This document shows, one piece after another, positions 54,986-63,703 of a stretch of 64,000 nt of DNA (position 1 is its first letter; each line of letters starts with the position of its first letter). The position numbers and the translations under genes were made by a program. The notes beneath the pieces are model-generated. The model was not told the origin of the DNA. It saw only the letters and a program-made list of their open reading frames with translations, and did no database searches. The stretch comes from an uncultured Lutimaribacter sp. Lineage in GTDB: Bacteria > Pseudomonadota > Alphaproteobacteria > Rhodobacterales > Rhodobacteraceae. The stretch spans positions 54,426 to 118,425 of the forward strand of contig CAJXSO010000003.1 of the NCBI GenBank assembly GCA_913061505.1, written 5' to 3'.

Positions 54986-56394
54986 AGCATATCCTCTAGG
55001 CGCAGGCGGGCGATGCGTTCGACCTGGGCGCAGGCGGTGGCAAATTCGGTTTCGGTATCATTGGCCACGCGCTGCTGAAACGCGGCCAGAATGCTGGCTT
55101 TTGTGTTGTCGCGCACCGCGATGATGAAGGGAAAGCCGTGCTTTTCGACATAGGCGGTGTTCAGCGCGGTAAACTGCTGGCGCTCGGCATCGGTTAGGGC
55201 ATCCAGCCCGGCGCTGGCCTGTTCGGCGGTGGACGAGGCGGTAAGCCGTTTGGCCTGTGCCAGCTTGCCGGCCAGATCGGGGTGGGCCCGCAGCACGCCC
55301 AGCCGCTCGTCCCGGGTGGCGCTGCGAAAGGCGCGCGCCAGGGCATTGTGCAGCCCTGCCGGGCGGTCATGGGCGGGGCCCAGTTCCAGCGCATGGGCGC
55401 GTTCTGCCACCCAAGGCGAATGTTCAAACACGCCGCCGAATTTATCAACAAAGGCGGCGCGGTCCATTTGGCTGGGGCGCATGCCCGCGTGTGGCGGGTG
55501 GGTTTTGGCCCAATGTTCGGCAATATCAATGCGGCGGGGGCACCACACGCCCTGATGGCCCTTGATATAATCGATAAAGCGCATCAGCCCGGCTATTTTT
55601 CCCGGGCGCCCGATCAGGCGGCAATGCAACCCAATGCTAAGCATCGCAGGCCGCCCGGCGGCACCTTCGGCATAAAGCACGTCAAAGGCATCTTTGAGAT
55701 AGGTGAAAAACTGCTCGCCCGTGATATAGCCCGGCGCGGTGGCAAAGCGCATGTCATTGGCTTCCAGCGTGTAAGGAATAATCAGCTGGTGGCCTTGGCC
55801 AATGGGCAGCCAATAGGGCAGATCATCGTCGTAAGTATCTGACACATAATCAAAACCGCCCTCTTCGGCCACCAGACGCACGGTGTTTTCCGAACAGCGC
55901 CCCGTATACCAGCCGCGCGGGCGCTGGCCCACCACCTCGGTGTGCAGGCGCACAGCCTCGGCGATGGCGGCGCGTTCTTCGGCCTCGGGCATGTCTTTGT
56001 GTTCTACCCATTTCAAGCCGTGGCTGGCAATTTCCCAGCCTGCGTCTTTCATCGCCTCTACCTGCTCGGGGCTGCGGGCAAGGGCGGTGGCCACGCCATA
56101 GATGGTGACGGGAATATCGGCGCCTGTGAACAGGCGGTGCAGGCGCCAAAACCCGGCGCGCGCCCCGTATTCATAGATGGATTCCATGTTCCAATGCCGC
56201 TTGCCAGGCCATTGGGCGGCGCCTGCGATATCGGATAAAAACGCCTCAGAGGCGGCATCGCCATGCAACACGCAGTTCTCGCCACCCTCTTCGTAATTCA
56301 GCACGAATTGCACGGCAATCTTGGCCCCATTCGGCCAAGCCGCATTTGGGGCATCGGGGCCATAGCCAATCATGTTGCGTTGGTAGCGGTTCAT
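54982..56394 (-). CDS. puuE: Fusion of allantoinase PuuE and OHCU decarboxylase UraD
   Basis: 470 residues. Residues ~1-310: polysaccharide-deacetylase-like allantoinase (PuuE): NYEEGGENCVLHGD, ESIYEYGARAGFWRLHRLF, SHGLKWVEH, GWYTGRCSENT and SIGLHCRLIGRPGK. Residues ~315-470: 2-oxo-4-hydroxy-4-carboxy-5-ureidoimidazoline decarboxylase: FGGVFEHSPWVAE, LRAHPDLAGKLA with the catalytic His, ASAGLDALTDAE and HGFPFIIAVR. The protein thus makes (S)-allantoin and opens it. First gene of the minus-strand purine operon; divergent from uraH over 153 bases with an operator-like repeat. Confidence 0.95.
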   Translation of the reverse strand: MNRYQRNMIGYGPDAPNAAWPNGAKIAVQFVLNYEEGGENCVLHGDAASEAFLSDIAGAAQWPGKRHWNMESIYEYGARAGFWRLHRLFTGADIPVTIYGVATALARSPEQVEAMKDAGWEIASHGLKWVEHKDMPEAEERAAIAEAVRLHTEVVGQRPRGWYTGRCSENTVRLVAEEGGFDYVSDTYDDDLPYWLPIGQGHQLIIPYTLEANDMRFATAPGYITGEQFFTYLKDAFDVLYAEGAAGRPAMLSIGLHCRLIGRPGKIAGLMRFIDYIKGHQGVWCPRRIDIAEHWAKTHPPHAGMRPSQMDRAAFVDKFGGVFEHSPWVAERAHALELGPAHDRPAGLHNALARAFRSATRDERLGVLRAHPDLAGKLAQAKRLTASSTAEQASAGLDALTDAERQQFTALNTAYVEKHGFPFIIAVRDNTKASILAAFQQRVANDTETEFATACAQVERIARLRLEDML

Positions 56395-56446
56395 TGCGCA
56401 CCTCTATTTGTCTGCTGAACTTGTAAATCAGGCGGCAGGCCAGTAT

Positions 56447-56465
56447 TTTCAAAAAATCTTTGAAA
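56447..56465. promoter_or_regulatory. Operator-like inverted repeat between puuE-uraD and uraH
   Basis: TTTCAAA-AAATC-TTTGAAA: perfect 7-base arms and a 5-base spacer, midway in the divergent promoter region of the purine degradation genes. It is the obvious place for a purine-responsive regulator; no regulator gene is adjacent. Confidence 0.5.
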
Positions 56466-56547
56466 CACTTCCTTGCGATATATTGGGCAGATGCGGGCTT
56501 TGCATTTGCTGCTTTTTCGATACGCTTGGGCAAAAAGGAGGCGCTTT

Positions 56548-56907
56548 ATGGCCGATGGTTACCTGACCACCCATGTTTTGGATACTGCCCGCGGCATGCC
56601 TGCCCAAGGTATCAACATCACCCTATACGCGCTAGATGGCCAGACACGGCGCAAAGTGGCGCAGGCCGTGACCAATGCTGACGGCCGCACCGACAGCCCG
56701 ATTTTGCCCGCAGCGCAGTTTGCCGCCGGCGAATACGAGCTGGTTTTCGAGGCCGGCGCCTATTTGCGTGCCACGGGCCAAGCCGGGGCCGAGCCGCTGT
56801 TTTTGGATGCGGTGCCCATACGGTTTGGCATGGCAGATGCGGCGGCGCATTATCATGTGCCGCTGCTGTTGTCGCCCTATGGCTATTCCACCTATCGCGG
56901 CAGCTAA
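56548..56907 (+). CDS. uraH: 5-hydroxyisourate hydrolase (transthyretin-like)
   Basis: 119 residues. Second step of urate breakdown. LTTHVLDTARGMPAQGI with the active-site His, TNADGRTDSPIL (Arg), and the diagnostic C-terminal YGYSTYRGS. ATG 56548 is set by a strong AAGGAGG eight bases upstream; the longer open frame adds a non-family extension. Divergent from the puuE-uraD fusion. The urate oxidase needed to start the pathway is not in this window. Confidence 0.96.
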   Translation: MADGYLTTHVLDTARGMPAQGINITLYALDGQTRRKVAQAVTNADGRTDSPILPAAQFAAGEYELVFEAGAYLRATGQAGAEPLFLDAVPIRFGMADAAAHYHVPLLLSPYGYSTYRGS

Positions 56908-56914
56908 GCGCGCC

Positions 56915-57298
56915 TTAGGCGCTGCGGCTGACCATGCGGCCGATCACCTGACCGCCGAGGATATGCACGTGCAGGTGGGGCACCTCTTGCACGCCCGCAT
57001 CGCCTGAATTGGCAATCAGGCGATAGCCGCCATCGCCTGCGCCGGGGGTGACGCCCAGCAGTTTGCACACCTCGCCAATGGCGCGGGTGTAATCCACGAT
57101 TTCCTCGGCGCTGGCCTCGTTGGCGAAATGATCGTAGGTCACATAGGGGCCTTTGGGGATGACCAAAACATGCACGGGCGCCTGCGGGGCGATATCGTGA
57201 AAGGCCAAGCTGTGCGGGGTTTCCAGCACGGTTTTATTTGGGATTTCCCCGCGGAGAATTTTCGCAAAAATGTTTTGCGGGTCATAGCTGTAGGGCAT
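56915..57298 (-). CDS. HIT-family (histidine triad) nucleotide-binding protein
   Basis: 127 residues. MPYSYDPQNIFAKILRGEIPN, VIPKGPYVTYDHFAN and the triad VPHLHVHILGGQ near residue 110. Hint-type phosphoramidase or AMP-binding protein. Eight bases after uraH stop (convergent); eight bases downstream of the glycosyltransferase gene on the same strand. Confidence 0.94.
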   Translation of the reverse strand: MPYSYDPQNIFAKILRGEIPNKTVLETPHSLAFHDIAPQAPVHVLVIPKGPYVTYDHFANEASAEEIVDYTRAIGEVCKLLGVTPGAGDGGYRLIANSGDAGVQEVPHLHVHILGGQVIGRMVSRSA

Positions 57299-57306
57299 CT
57301 TGGTCC

Positions 57307-58884
57307 TCAGTCGGCAAAAAGATAATCGGTTTCAGCGATCTCGCGTGCCTTGTCTTCGGGCAGAGACAGGAATTTGGCAATCGGTTCGATACGCTCTTCG
57401 ACGGGGCTATCTTGGCGCAGGCGATAGTGATTGGCAAACTCTTGGTCGCGCAAACGGTCGCTTTCGTGGGCCATGTCGTTGCGGATGGTGGGCAGCAGGC
57501 GGTTCAGCGTTTCGGGCGGGGTTCGTGGCCCGGCCAAACCCACGCGCATGGCGTGCCCGATCAGATATTCGTCGGTAAAGGTGCATTCAATTTCCAACAG
57601 CCGCGTCAGCGCGCGATCGCCGCAGAAATCTTGGAACAGGTCCAGGTTGCCGGTGTCGATGCACAGCACAAGGCGGTTGGTGTTATAGTAATCAAACAGC
57701 ATGCGCAGCAGCGCCCGGCGGTGGCGGGTGCGTTTGCCGAGGCCCGATTGCAGGCCGCCCAGGTCGGGCATGGGGGTGTTTTCTTCGTTGAACAGATAAT
57801 CGATCGCCGTCAGGTCGGTGACACGGCGAATACGCTCGGTCAGCCGTTTTGCAACGTGCCATTTCTTGCACACCAGGATCATCAGCTCGCGGTCGCGGCC
57901 AAGGCTGCTTTCGGTTTCCCAAAACCGCGTGCCAAAGCGCCGGCCAATGCGGCCCCTGCCGGTAAGAAATTGAAACAAGTTGCGCCCTTCGTTCGACACT
58001 TTGAACTGAAAGCTACCGGCCGAAAACAACGCCGAAAGCCGGGTTTTCAAATGCGTGGCCTCGGGGCTGATTTTGCGCGCAAACAGGTAATCTTGGCAGA
58101 TCAGCATATCGTAATGGTCGTTATAAAAGACCACGGGCATGCCATAATCGGTGAACAACAAGAAGGTCAGCGTGCGGGCGCGAATTTCGCGTTCGGGCAC
58201 CAGATGGCGCACAAGGGTTTGGAAAAACGTTTCGTCCGGGATCCATGTTGTTTTGAAAAACCGCATCACATCTTTGCGGGCGGTGGAAAATTCCAAAATA
58301 CGCTCAATGGTCTGGCGGCGCAGGCACCACCATTGGCTGCCAATTTGCACCTGCAGATCCTGTGGAATGCTGCGTTTTAGGCCCAGCTGTTTTTGCACCT
58401 TGAACATGGTGTAAAACAGCCATTTTTGCGTGCGCTCGTTCACCCAGTGGCGATAGATCAGGCGTTCTTCTTTCCAGCCTGTTTTGATCCAGTTGCTTTC
58501 AAAATAATCAAAGCTTTCGATATAGTCGCAATCGTCTTGGTCTAGGAACCGGTGAATGTAATGCGCCGATTTGATGGGCATGCAATCGCCTGACAGCATG
58601 TAAAAATGGGTGGCGCGGGGAAAGGCCTGCATGGCGCTTTCAATGGCGTTGAGGCTGGCTTGCACCAAGCTCCACTCGCCCCAGCCGCATTTGATGCGTT
58701 TTTGCGCAAAGGTGATGTTTGGGTTTTCATCCAAGGCATCGCGCAGCTGGCGGTAATCTTCGGGGCGGGCGCGGGCATCGAAATGGATGGCGATATAATC
58801 GCCGGCCGCGGTTAGGCCTTGGGCCTGCTTGATGATGGCGCTTGGGTCTTTGTGACACAAAAGAATGAAGGCAATTTTCGACAT
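57307..58884 (-). CDS. Core-2/I-branching beta-1,6-GlcNAc transferase-like (GT14) protein with long C-terminal domain
   Basis: 525 residues. Residues ~1-300 form the GT14-type catalytic part: IAFILLCHKDPSAI, IHFDARA, WGEWSLVQASLNAIESA, HFYMLSGDCMPIKSAHYIHRFL and GSQWWCLRRQTIERIL, FFKTTWIPDETFFQTLVR (read in parts) with the acidic catalytic Asp-Glu. The remaining ~220 residues are a helical domain typical of Rhodobacterales members (DUF5928-like), of unknown function. Probably adds sugars to a surface glycan. Divergent from a sulfotransferase gene, which could modify the same polymer. Confidence 0.87.
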   Translation of the reverse strand: MSKIAFILLCHKDPSAIIKQAQGLTAAGDYIAIHFDARARPEDYRQLRDALDENPNITFAQKRIKCGWGEWSLVQASLNAIESAMQAFPRATHFYMLSGDCMPIKSAHYIHRFLDQDDCDYIESFDYFESNWIKTGWKEERLIYRHWVNERTQKWLFYTMFKVQKQLGLKRSIPQDLQVQIGSQWWCLRRQTIERILEFSTARKDVMRFFKTTWIPDETFFQTLVRHLVPEREIRARTLTFLLFTDYGMPVVFYNDHYDMLICQDYLFARKISPEATHLKTRLSALFSAGSFQFKVSNEGRNLFQFLTGRGRIGRRFGTRFWETESSLGRDRELMILVCKKWHVAKRLTERIRRVTDLTAIDYLFNEENTPMPDLGGLQSGLGKRTRHRRALLRMLFDYYNTNRLVLCIDTGNLDLFQDFCGDRALTRLLEIECTFTDEYLIGHAMRVGLAGPRTPPETLNRLLPTIRNDMAHESDRLRDQEFANHYRLRQDSPVEERIEPIAKFLSLPEDKAREIAETDYLFAD

Positions 58885-59022
58885 CAGGCGCCTGAAGCCT
58901 CTGTTTACTGGTACAACTTATCTAGTTAAAAGGGATCGAGGCGCGATTGAACAGCCCTCTTTTCAGGGTTTTCTGGCAGTGCCGCCAGCGGGCCGAGTGT
59001 TTTTATAGAGGTGGTTGGGTTT

Positions 59023-59841
59023 ATGGGATTTCCCGGCACGTGGATGACCGAAAGCGAAAGCGTTGTGTATCGGGTGGTGCCCAAATGCGCCTGCTCGACC
59101 ATCGGGCAGATTATGTTTTATTCCGACCATGGCCGTTTTTTCGATGGCGATATTCACGATGCCACCGAGGGGCTGCATAAATGGGCCATGGCCGACAGCC
59201 AGCCCTTGATCGAGCAAAATGTAAAGGCACAGCGCAGCTACGCCTTTACCTGCGTGCGCAACCCCTACACGCGGATATTGTCGTCGTTTTTCGATAAAAT
59301 TTGCGGCATTCAGCGCAATGGGCGGCGCTATCGGGGCAACCTTGTGCCGATGCTGGCGCAGAAATATGGCATCGAGGTGGGCGCGCCCGAAGATGGGTTT
59401 GAGTTTGACCAAATCCAGTCGTTTCGCCGGTTTTTATTGTTTGCCCGCGATACCATACGCTGGCGTCGGCCGATGGAGCCTGACATTCATTGGTCGGCCA
59501 TGTCGGGGCATATCAGCACCTTTATCCATAATGGCGGGCGGTATAACCACATTTTTTGGACCGAAGATTTCAATGCCGGCATGGCCACGGTGCTGGGTGC
59601 GATTGAAACGCCGCATGCCGTAGATTTGGCCAAGGTGCCCCGCTTTAACGAATCCGAGGGGCATGGCCCCAAACGCGCGCATCCGGTCGAGGCCTATTTC
59701 GATGATCTGTCGATGCATCTGGTCTATGAAATCTACAAAAAAGATTTTCAGCTGTTTCGCTATGATTTCGAAAACCCCGGAAACAAAATGCCCATTGGCG
59801 AGATCGACCTCGACGAGGTGCACGCTAAGCTGGGCGATTAG
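59023..59841 (+). CDS. Sulfotransferase family 2 protein
   Basis: 272 residues from ATG 59023; GTG 59011 in the same frame is possible. The 5'-phosphosulfate-binding motif is VPKCACSTIGQIMFY near residue 24, and the 3'-phosphate motif is CVRNPYTRILSSFFDKI near residue 84, as in carbohydrate sulfotransferases (Sulfotransfer_2). AGAGGTGG lies eight bases before the ATG. Uses PAPS to sulfate a glycan, possibly that built by the adjacent GT14-like enzyme; this link is inference. Confidence 0.88.
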   Translation: MGFPGTWMTESESVVYRVVPKCACSTIGQIMFYSDHGRFFDGDIHDATEGLHKWAMADSQPLIEQNVKAQRSYAFTCVRNPYTRILSSFFDKICGIQRNGRRYRGNLVPMLAQKYGIEVGAPEDGFEFDQIQSFRRFLLFARDTIRWRRPMEPDIHWSAMSGHISTFIHNGGRYNHIFWTEDFNAGMATVLGAIETPHAVDLAKVPRFNESEGHGPKRAHPVEAYFDDLSMHLVYEIYKKDFQLFRYDFENPGNKMPIGEIDLDEVHAKLGD

Positions 59842-59906
59842 GTTTGTGGCACCAGCCCGGCCAAGCGGGCCAGTGCCAATGGGGCGAGAAGCCCCTTAAT
59901 AGCACC

Positions 59907-61484
59907 CTAATAGCCCAAGGCGCAGCCGTCTTTGCGCGGGTCCGAGCCGCCTTCTAGCACGCCACTATCGTGGATCATGATGGCCTGCGCGCCACCAATC
60001 GGGCCGTCGGGCACCTCTACCTTATGGCCCAGATCGGCCAATTCGCTGCGCACCTTTTCGCTATAGCCGCGTTCGACCTTCATGGTGCCATTATCAGAGA
60101 AACAGCGCGGCGCATCGATGGCGGTTTGCGGATCCATGCCAAAATCGACCATATTCGAGACAAAGCGCGCATGCCCGTTGGGCTGATAGGCCCCACCCAT
60201 CACGCCAAATGGCATCACGATTTTACCATTTTCGCGCAACATGCCCGGAATGATCGTGTGCATGGGGCGCTTATTGCCGCCCAATTCGTTGGGGTGGCCT
60301 TCTTGCAAGGTAAAGCCCGCCCCGCGGTTTTGCAGCAAGATGCCAAATTTTTCCGATGCGATGCCAGATCCAAAGCCATGGAAAATAGAATAAATCAGGC
60401 TGACCGCCATGCGGTCGCGATCAACCACGGTGATATAGATCGTGTCTTTATGCACCGATTCACTGATGGGCGCGGCCGCGGCCATAGCTGCATTCGGGTT
60501 GATCAAGGCGGCCAGCTGCGCGGCGGTTTCGGGGGCCAACATATGATCGAGGCGCGTGGTATGGTCGGGATCTGCGATAAAGCGGTTGCGCGCGTCATAG
60601 GCCAGTTTTGCGGCCTCGGCCTCGATATGGGCGCGCTGGCTGCCGAAGGGATCCATGCCGGCAATGTCGAAATGCGACAGGATATTCAGCATCAAGATCG
60701 CGGTGGCGCCTTGGCCGTTTGGCGGGTGCTCGACCAGTTCCATTTGCTTGTAGGTGCCCGCCACGGGGGTGCTGGCGTTTGATGTGGCTGCGGCAAAATC
60801 GGCCTCGGTATGAACGCCGCCCAAGCCCTGCAAGGCCGCTACCATATCGGCGGCCACCTCGCCCTCGTAAAAGGCGCGGGCGCCATCACGGGCCACGCGG
60901 CGCAGCACCTCGGCCTGGCCCGGGGCGCGGAAAATTTGGCCTGGTTTGGGCAGTTTGCCATCGATCAGGAAATGGCGCTGGGCCGTTGGGTTTAGGCATT
61001 TGGCGGCTTCGGGCCAGTCAAAGGCCACACGCGGGGCCACCGGAATGCCATGTTCGGCATAGTGAATGGCGGGGGCCAGCAGCGCATCAAGCCCCAGTTT
61101 GCCCACGCGCTGGGCCAGATCGGCAAAGCCTGCAATCGCTGTGGGAATGGTCACAGCTTCGGGGCCATGAAGCGGCACAGTATCCAGCCCACGGGCGCGC
61201 AGATCTGCGGCATTGGCCGCCGCCGGCGCCCGGCCCGATGCGTTATGGGCCAGCACCGTGTCTTGGCCCGGTTGGTTGTAGAGAACAAAACAGTCGCCGC
61301 CGATACCCGTCATTTGTGGTTCGGCAATGCCCAGCAGCACAGCGCCGGCAATGGCGGCATCCATGGCATTGCCGCCGCGCTGCAAAATGTCGATGGCTGT
61401 TTGGGCGGCCAGCGGGTGCGATGTGGCGCACATGCCGTTGGTGGCCATCACGGCCGATCGGCCCGGGCTGTGAAAATCGCGCAT
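59907..61484 (-). CDS. ggt: Gamma-glutamyltransferase family protein
   Basis: 525 residues, one polypeptide expected to self-cleave. N-terminal part: MATSHPLAAQTAIDILQRGGNAMDAAIA and PQMTGIGGDCFVLY; cleavage region HKDTIYITVVDRDRMAVSLIYSIF, where the new N-terminal Thr is the one after Asp (usual motif TTH-x-SVVD, so here Thr then Ile-Tyr). No signal peptide is seen, unlike the periplasmic E. coli enzyme. Typical of a cytoplasmic-looking Rhodobacterales subgroup; could act on gamma-glutamyl amides other than glutathione. Confidence 0.9.
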   Translation of the reverse strand: MRDFHSPGRSAVMATNGMCATSHPLAAQTAIDILQRGGNAMDAAIAGAVLLGIAEPQMTGIGGDCFVLYNQPGQDTVLAHNASGRAPAAANAADLRARGLDTVPLHGPEAVTIPTAIAGFADLAQRVGKLGLDALLAPAIHYAEHGIPVAPRVAFDWPEAAKCLNPTAQRHFLIDGKLPKPGQIFRAPGQAEVLRRVARDGARAFYEGEVAADMVAALQGLGGVHTEADFAAATSNASTPVAGTYKQMELVEHPPNGQGATAILMLNILSHFDIAGMDPFGSQRAHIEAEAAKLAYDARNRFIADPDHTTRLDHMLAPETAAQLAALINPNAAMAAAAPISESVHKDTIYITVVDRDRMAVSLIYSIFHGFGSGIASEKFGILLQNRGAGFTLQEGHPNELGGNKRPMHTIIPGMLRENGKIVMPFGVMGGAYQPNGHARFVSNMVDFGMDPQTAIDAPRCFSDNGTMKVERGYSEKVRSELADLGHKVEVPDGPIGGAQAIMIHDSGVLEGGSDPRKDGCALGY

Positions 61485-61607
61485 TGGTATCCCCTCGTTT
61501 CCCTAAGTCTTGGTTCCCAAGTTTTAGGGCCCGCGCTGGGAATTGCAATTTGCCATTACAGCGAAATCAAGCGGGGCGCGTGCGGCGCATTTGGATCTGT
61601 GCTTGCC

Positions 61608-62102
61608 CTAAGGCAGGGGTGGGGCGGGCACCGCGTTGCGAAAGATGATGCGCAGCTCGTTCCATTGGGCAAAACGGGCGTGATCCAGCCCATCAGCCAA
61701 GCTGCGGATCAGGTGCCAGCCAAACCCGCCCTCGGGCAGATCTGCGGGGTTTGGCGCGCTTTGGCCCTGAGTGGGGCCCTGTGTAGGGCCCGGTTGTGGC
61801 AGCAAACCGGCGGGCAGGGGCGCCCCACGATCGCGCAGCGTGGCCATAAACTGGTGGCCCTGCACCTGCGCGCGCAGCCAAATGGGCCCGCAGGCATCGG
61901 GATAGGCATGTTCGGTGATGTTATTCAGCGCCTCTGCCAAAACGATACAGATGCTATCGCGCCGCTCTGCCGCTATGGGCAGGCCTGCAAGATAGGTTTC
62001 AAATGCCACCAGCCCACGACGCACCGCAAGCGGTGTGGCGGTGAATGACAGGCTGAATACTGTCTTGCCTATGCGCAGCCTTTGGGTGGGGTCAGGCTGC
62101 AT
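61608..62102 (-). CDS. RsbW-type anti-sigma factor / serine kinase (HATPase)
   Basis: 164 residues. GHKL ATPase domain with CIVLAEALNNITEHAY (N-box Glu, Asn), LRDRGAPLP (G1-like) and EGGFGWHLIRSLADGLDHAR (G2-like). A short Gln/Pro/Gly insertion with direct repeat TQGPTQGQ sits before the G2 box. It probably phosphorylates or binds the STAS protein encoded upstream, whose gene overlaps its start by 11 bases. No sigma factor gene is adjacent. Confidence 0.88.
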   Translation of the reverse strand: MQPDPTQRLRIGKTVFSLSFTATPLAVRRGLVAFETYLAGLPIAAERRDSICIVLAEALNNITEHAYPDACGPIWLRAQVQGHQFMATLRDRGAPLPAGLLPQPGPTQGPTQGQSAPNPADLPEGGFGWHLIRSLADGLDHARFAQWNELRIIFRNAVPAPPLP

Positions 62103-62427
62103 TTTTCAGCGCATCGGCAACGGTTGCGTGAATGGTAAAGACGCTATCCATACGGGTCAGGCGAAATACCTTGGCCACAGCCGGGCGCAGCCCTGCCAGG
62201 TGTAGCCGCCTGTCGGGGCCCAGGGCCTTCATCACGGCCACAACTGCGCCCAAGCCGCTGGAATCGATGAAATCAACGGCGCCGAGATCTAGCAGCACAT
62301 CCTCGTGCCCGCCTTCGCTGGCCTGTCGCACCGCTTCTTTGAACGCGATGGCGCCTGCCGCATCAATGCGGCTGTCTTCCACCTGCAGCAGGCAAAAGCC
62401 ATTGCTGTGTTGCGCACGCAAACCCAT
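62092..62427 (-). CDS. STAS-domain anti-anti-sigma factor
   Basis: 111 residues. STAS fold with the phosphorylatable serine in VDFIDSSGLGAVVAVMKAL (Ser about residue 57). Partner-switch component that in its dephosphorylated state binds the anti-sigma kinase. Gene order STAS then kinase, overlapping, is the canonical rsbV-rsbW arrangement. The kinase and STAS genes make one operon of two. Confidence 0.92.
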   Translation of the reverse strand: MGLRAQHSNGFCLLQVEDSRIDAAGAIAFKEAVRQASEGGHEDVLLDLGAVDFIDSSGLGAVVAVMKALGPDRRLHLAGLRPAVAKVFRLTRMDSVFTIHATVADALKNAA

Positions 62428-62522
62428 GGTGAAACCCCTGTAGAAATACCAATCATGCGCGGCAGGCTAGACAGTATTCGTTACCATTCGGTATGCATGG
62501 CCCAGACAAAAAGGAGACTGCC

Positions 62523-63695
62523 ATGAAAACCGTGGTTATCGCAGGTGCGGCGCGCACCCCAATGGGTGGGTTTCAAGGGGTGTTCGATGGTGTGCCTGCG
62601 GCCCAATTGGGCGGTGTGGCCATTCGCGCGGCGCTGGCGCAGGCGGGCTGTGCCAGTGTGGACGAGCTGCTGATGGGCTGTGTTTTGCCCGCAGGCCAAG
62701 GCCAGGCGCCCGCGCGGCAGGCGGGGTTTGCCGCTGGTTTGGGCGAAGAGGTGCCCGCCACCACGCTGAATAAGATGTGCGGCTCGGGGATGAAGGCCAC
62801 GATGATGGCTTTCGATCAAATCGCCCTGGGGCATGCGCAAACCATGGTGGCAGGCGGCATGGAATCGATGTCGAACGCGCCCTATTTGTTGCCCAAAATG
62901 CGCGGTGGCGCGCGTATTGGCCATGGTCAGGTGATTGACCATATGTTCCTTGATGGGCTGGAAGATGCCTATGACAAGGGGCGCCTGATGGGTAGTTTTG
63001 CCGAAGATTGCGCCGAGAAATACCAATTCACCCGCGAGGCCCAAGATGCCTATGCCATTGGGTCGCTGACCGGGGCGCTAGAGGCGCAAAAAAGCGGTGC
63101 TTTCGCAGCCGAGATCGCCCCCGTTTCGCTGGAAACCCGCGCCGGTGTGGTTGAGATCAGCGAAGACGAGCAGCCCGCCAAGGCGCGCCCTGAAAAGATA
63201 CCCACGCTGAAACCTGCCTTTCGCAAAGATGGCACTGTAACGCCGGCCAATGCCTCGTCTATTTCCGATGGGGCGGCGGCGCTGGTTTTGGCCTCGGAAG
63301 AGGCCGCAGCCCAGCAGGGCTTGCAGCTGCGCGCGCGGATCTTGGGCCATCAAAGCCATGCGCAGGCGCCCGCGTGGTTTTCCACCGCGCCGGTGCCCGC
63401 CGCGCAAAAGCTGTTGGCGCGCTTGGGTTGGGCGGTTGACGATGTTGATCTGTGGGAGGTGAACGAGGCCTTCGCCGTGGTGCCGATGGCCTTTATGCAT
63501 GAAATGGGCATTCCGCGCGAAAAGGTAAACGTAAACGGTGGCGCCTGCGCGCTGGGCCATCCCATCGGCGCCTCGGGCGCGCGGATTATTGTGACCTTGC
63601 TGAACGCGCTCGAAACCCGTGGGCTGAAACGCGGTGTGGCGGCCATTTGCATCGGCGGTGGCGAGGGCACAGCCATCGCGATCGAGCGGGTATAA
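62523..63695 (+). CDS. Acetyl-CoA C-acetyltransferase (thiolase)
   Basis: 390 residues. Catalytic Cys in NKMCGSGMKA (about residue 88), His in NEAFAVVPMAF region, second Cys in CIGGGEGTA and glycine loop NVNGGACALGHPIGASGARI. Biosynthetic thiolase type (PhaA/AtoB), condensing two acetyl-CoA or the reverse. ATG 62523 with AAAAGGAGA ahead. The phaB partner is not adjacent. Confidence 0.93.
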   Translation: MKTVVIAGAARTPMGGFQGVFDGVPAAQLGGVAIRAALAQAGCASVDELLMGCVLPAGQGQAPARQAGFAAGLGEEVPATTLNKMCGSGMKATMMAFDQIALGHAQTMVAGGMESMSNAPYLLPKMRGGARIGHGQVIDHMFLDGLEDAYDKGRLMGSFAEDCAEKYQFTREAQDAYAIGSLTGALEAQKSGAFAAEIAPVSLETRAGVVEISEDEQPAKARPEKIPTLKPAFRKDGTVTPANASSISDGAAALVLASEEAAAQQGLQLRARILGHQSHAQAPAWFSTAPVPAAQKLLARLGWAVDDVDLWEVNEAFAVVPMAFMHEMGIPREKVNVNGGACALGHPIGASGARIIVTLLNALETRGLKRGVAAICIGGGEGTAIAIERV

Positions 63696-63703
63696 GGTAA
63701 ATA

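Noticed and set aside
57238..58380. 380-codon plus-strand frame opposite the glycosyltransferase
   Set aside because: Begins within the HIT gene region and reads as biased shadow sequence.
61050..62048. 332-codon plus-strand frame across ggt and the RsbW-type gene
   Set aside because: Crosses two supported minus-strand genes; no homology pattern.
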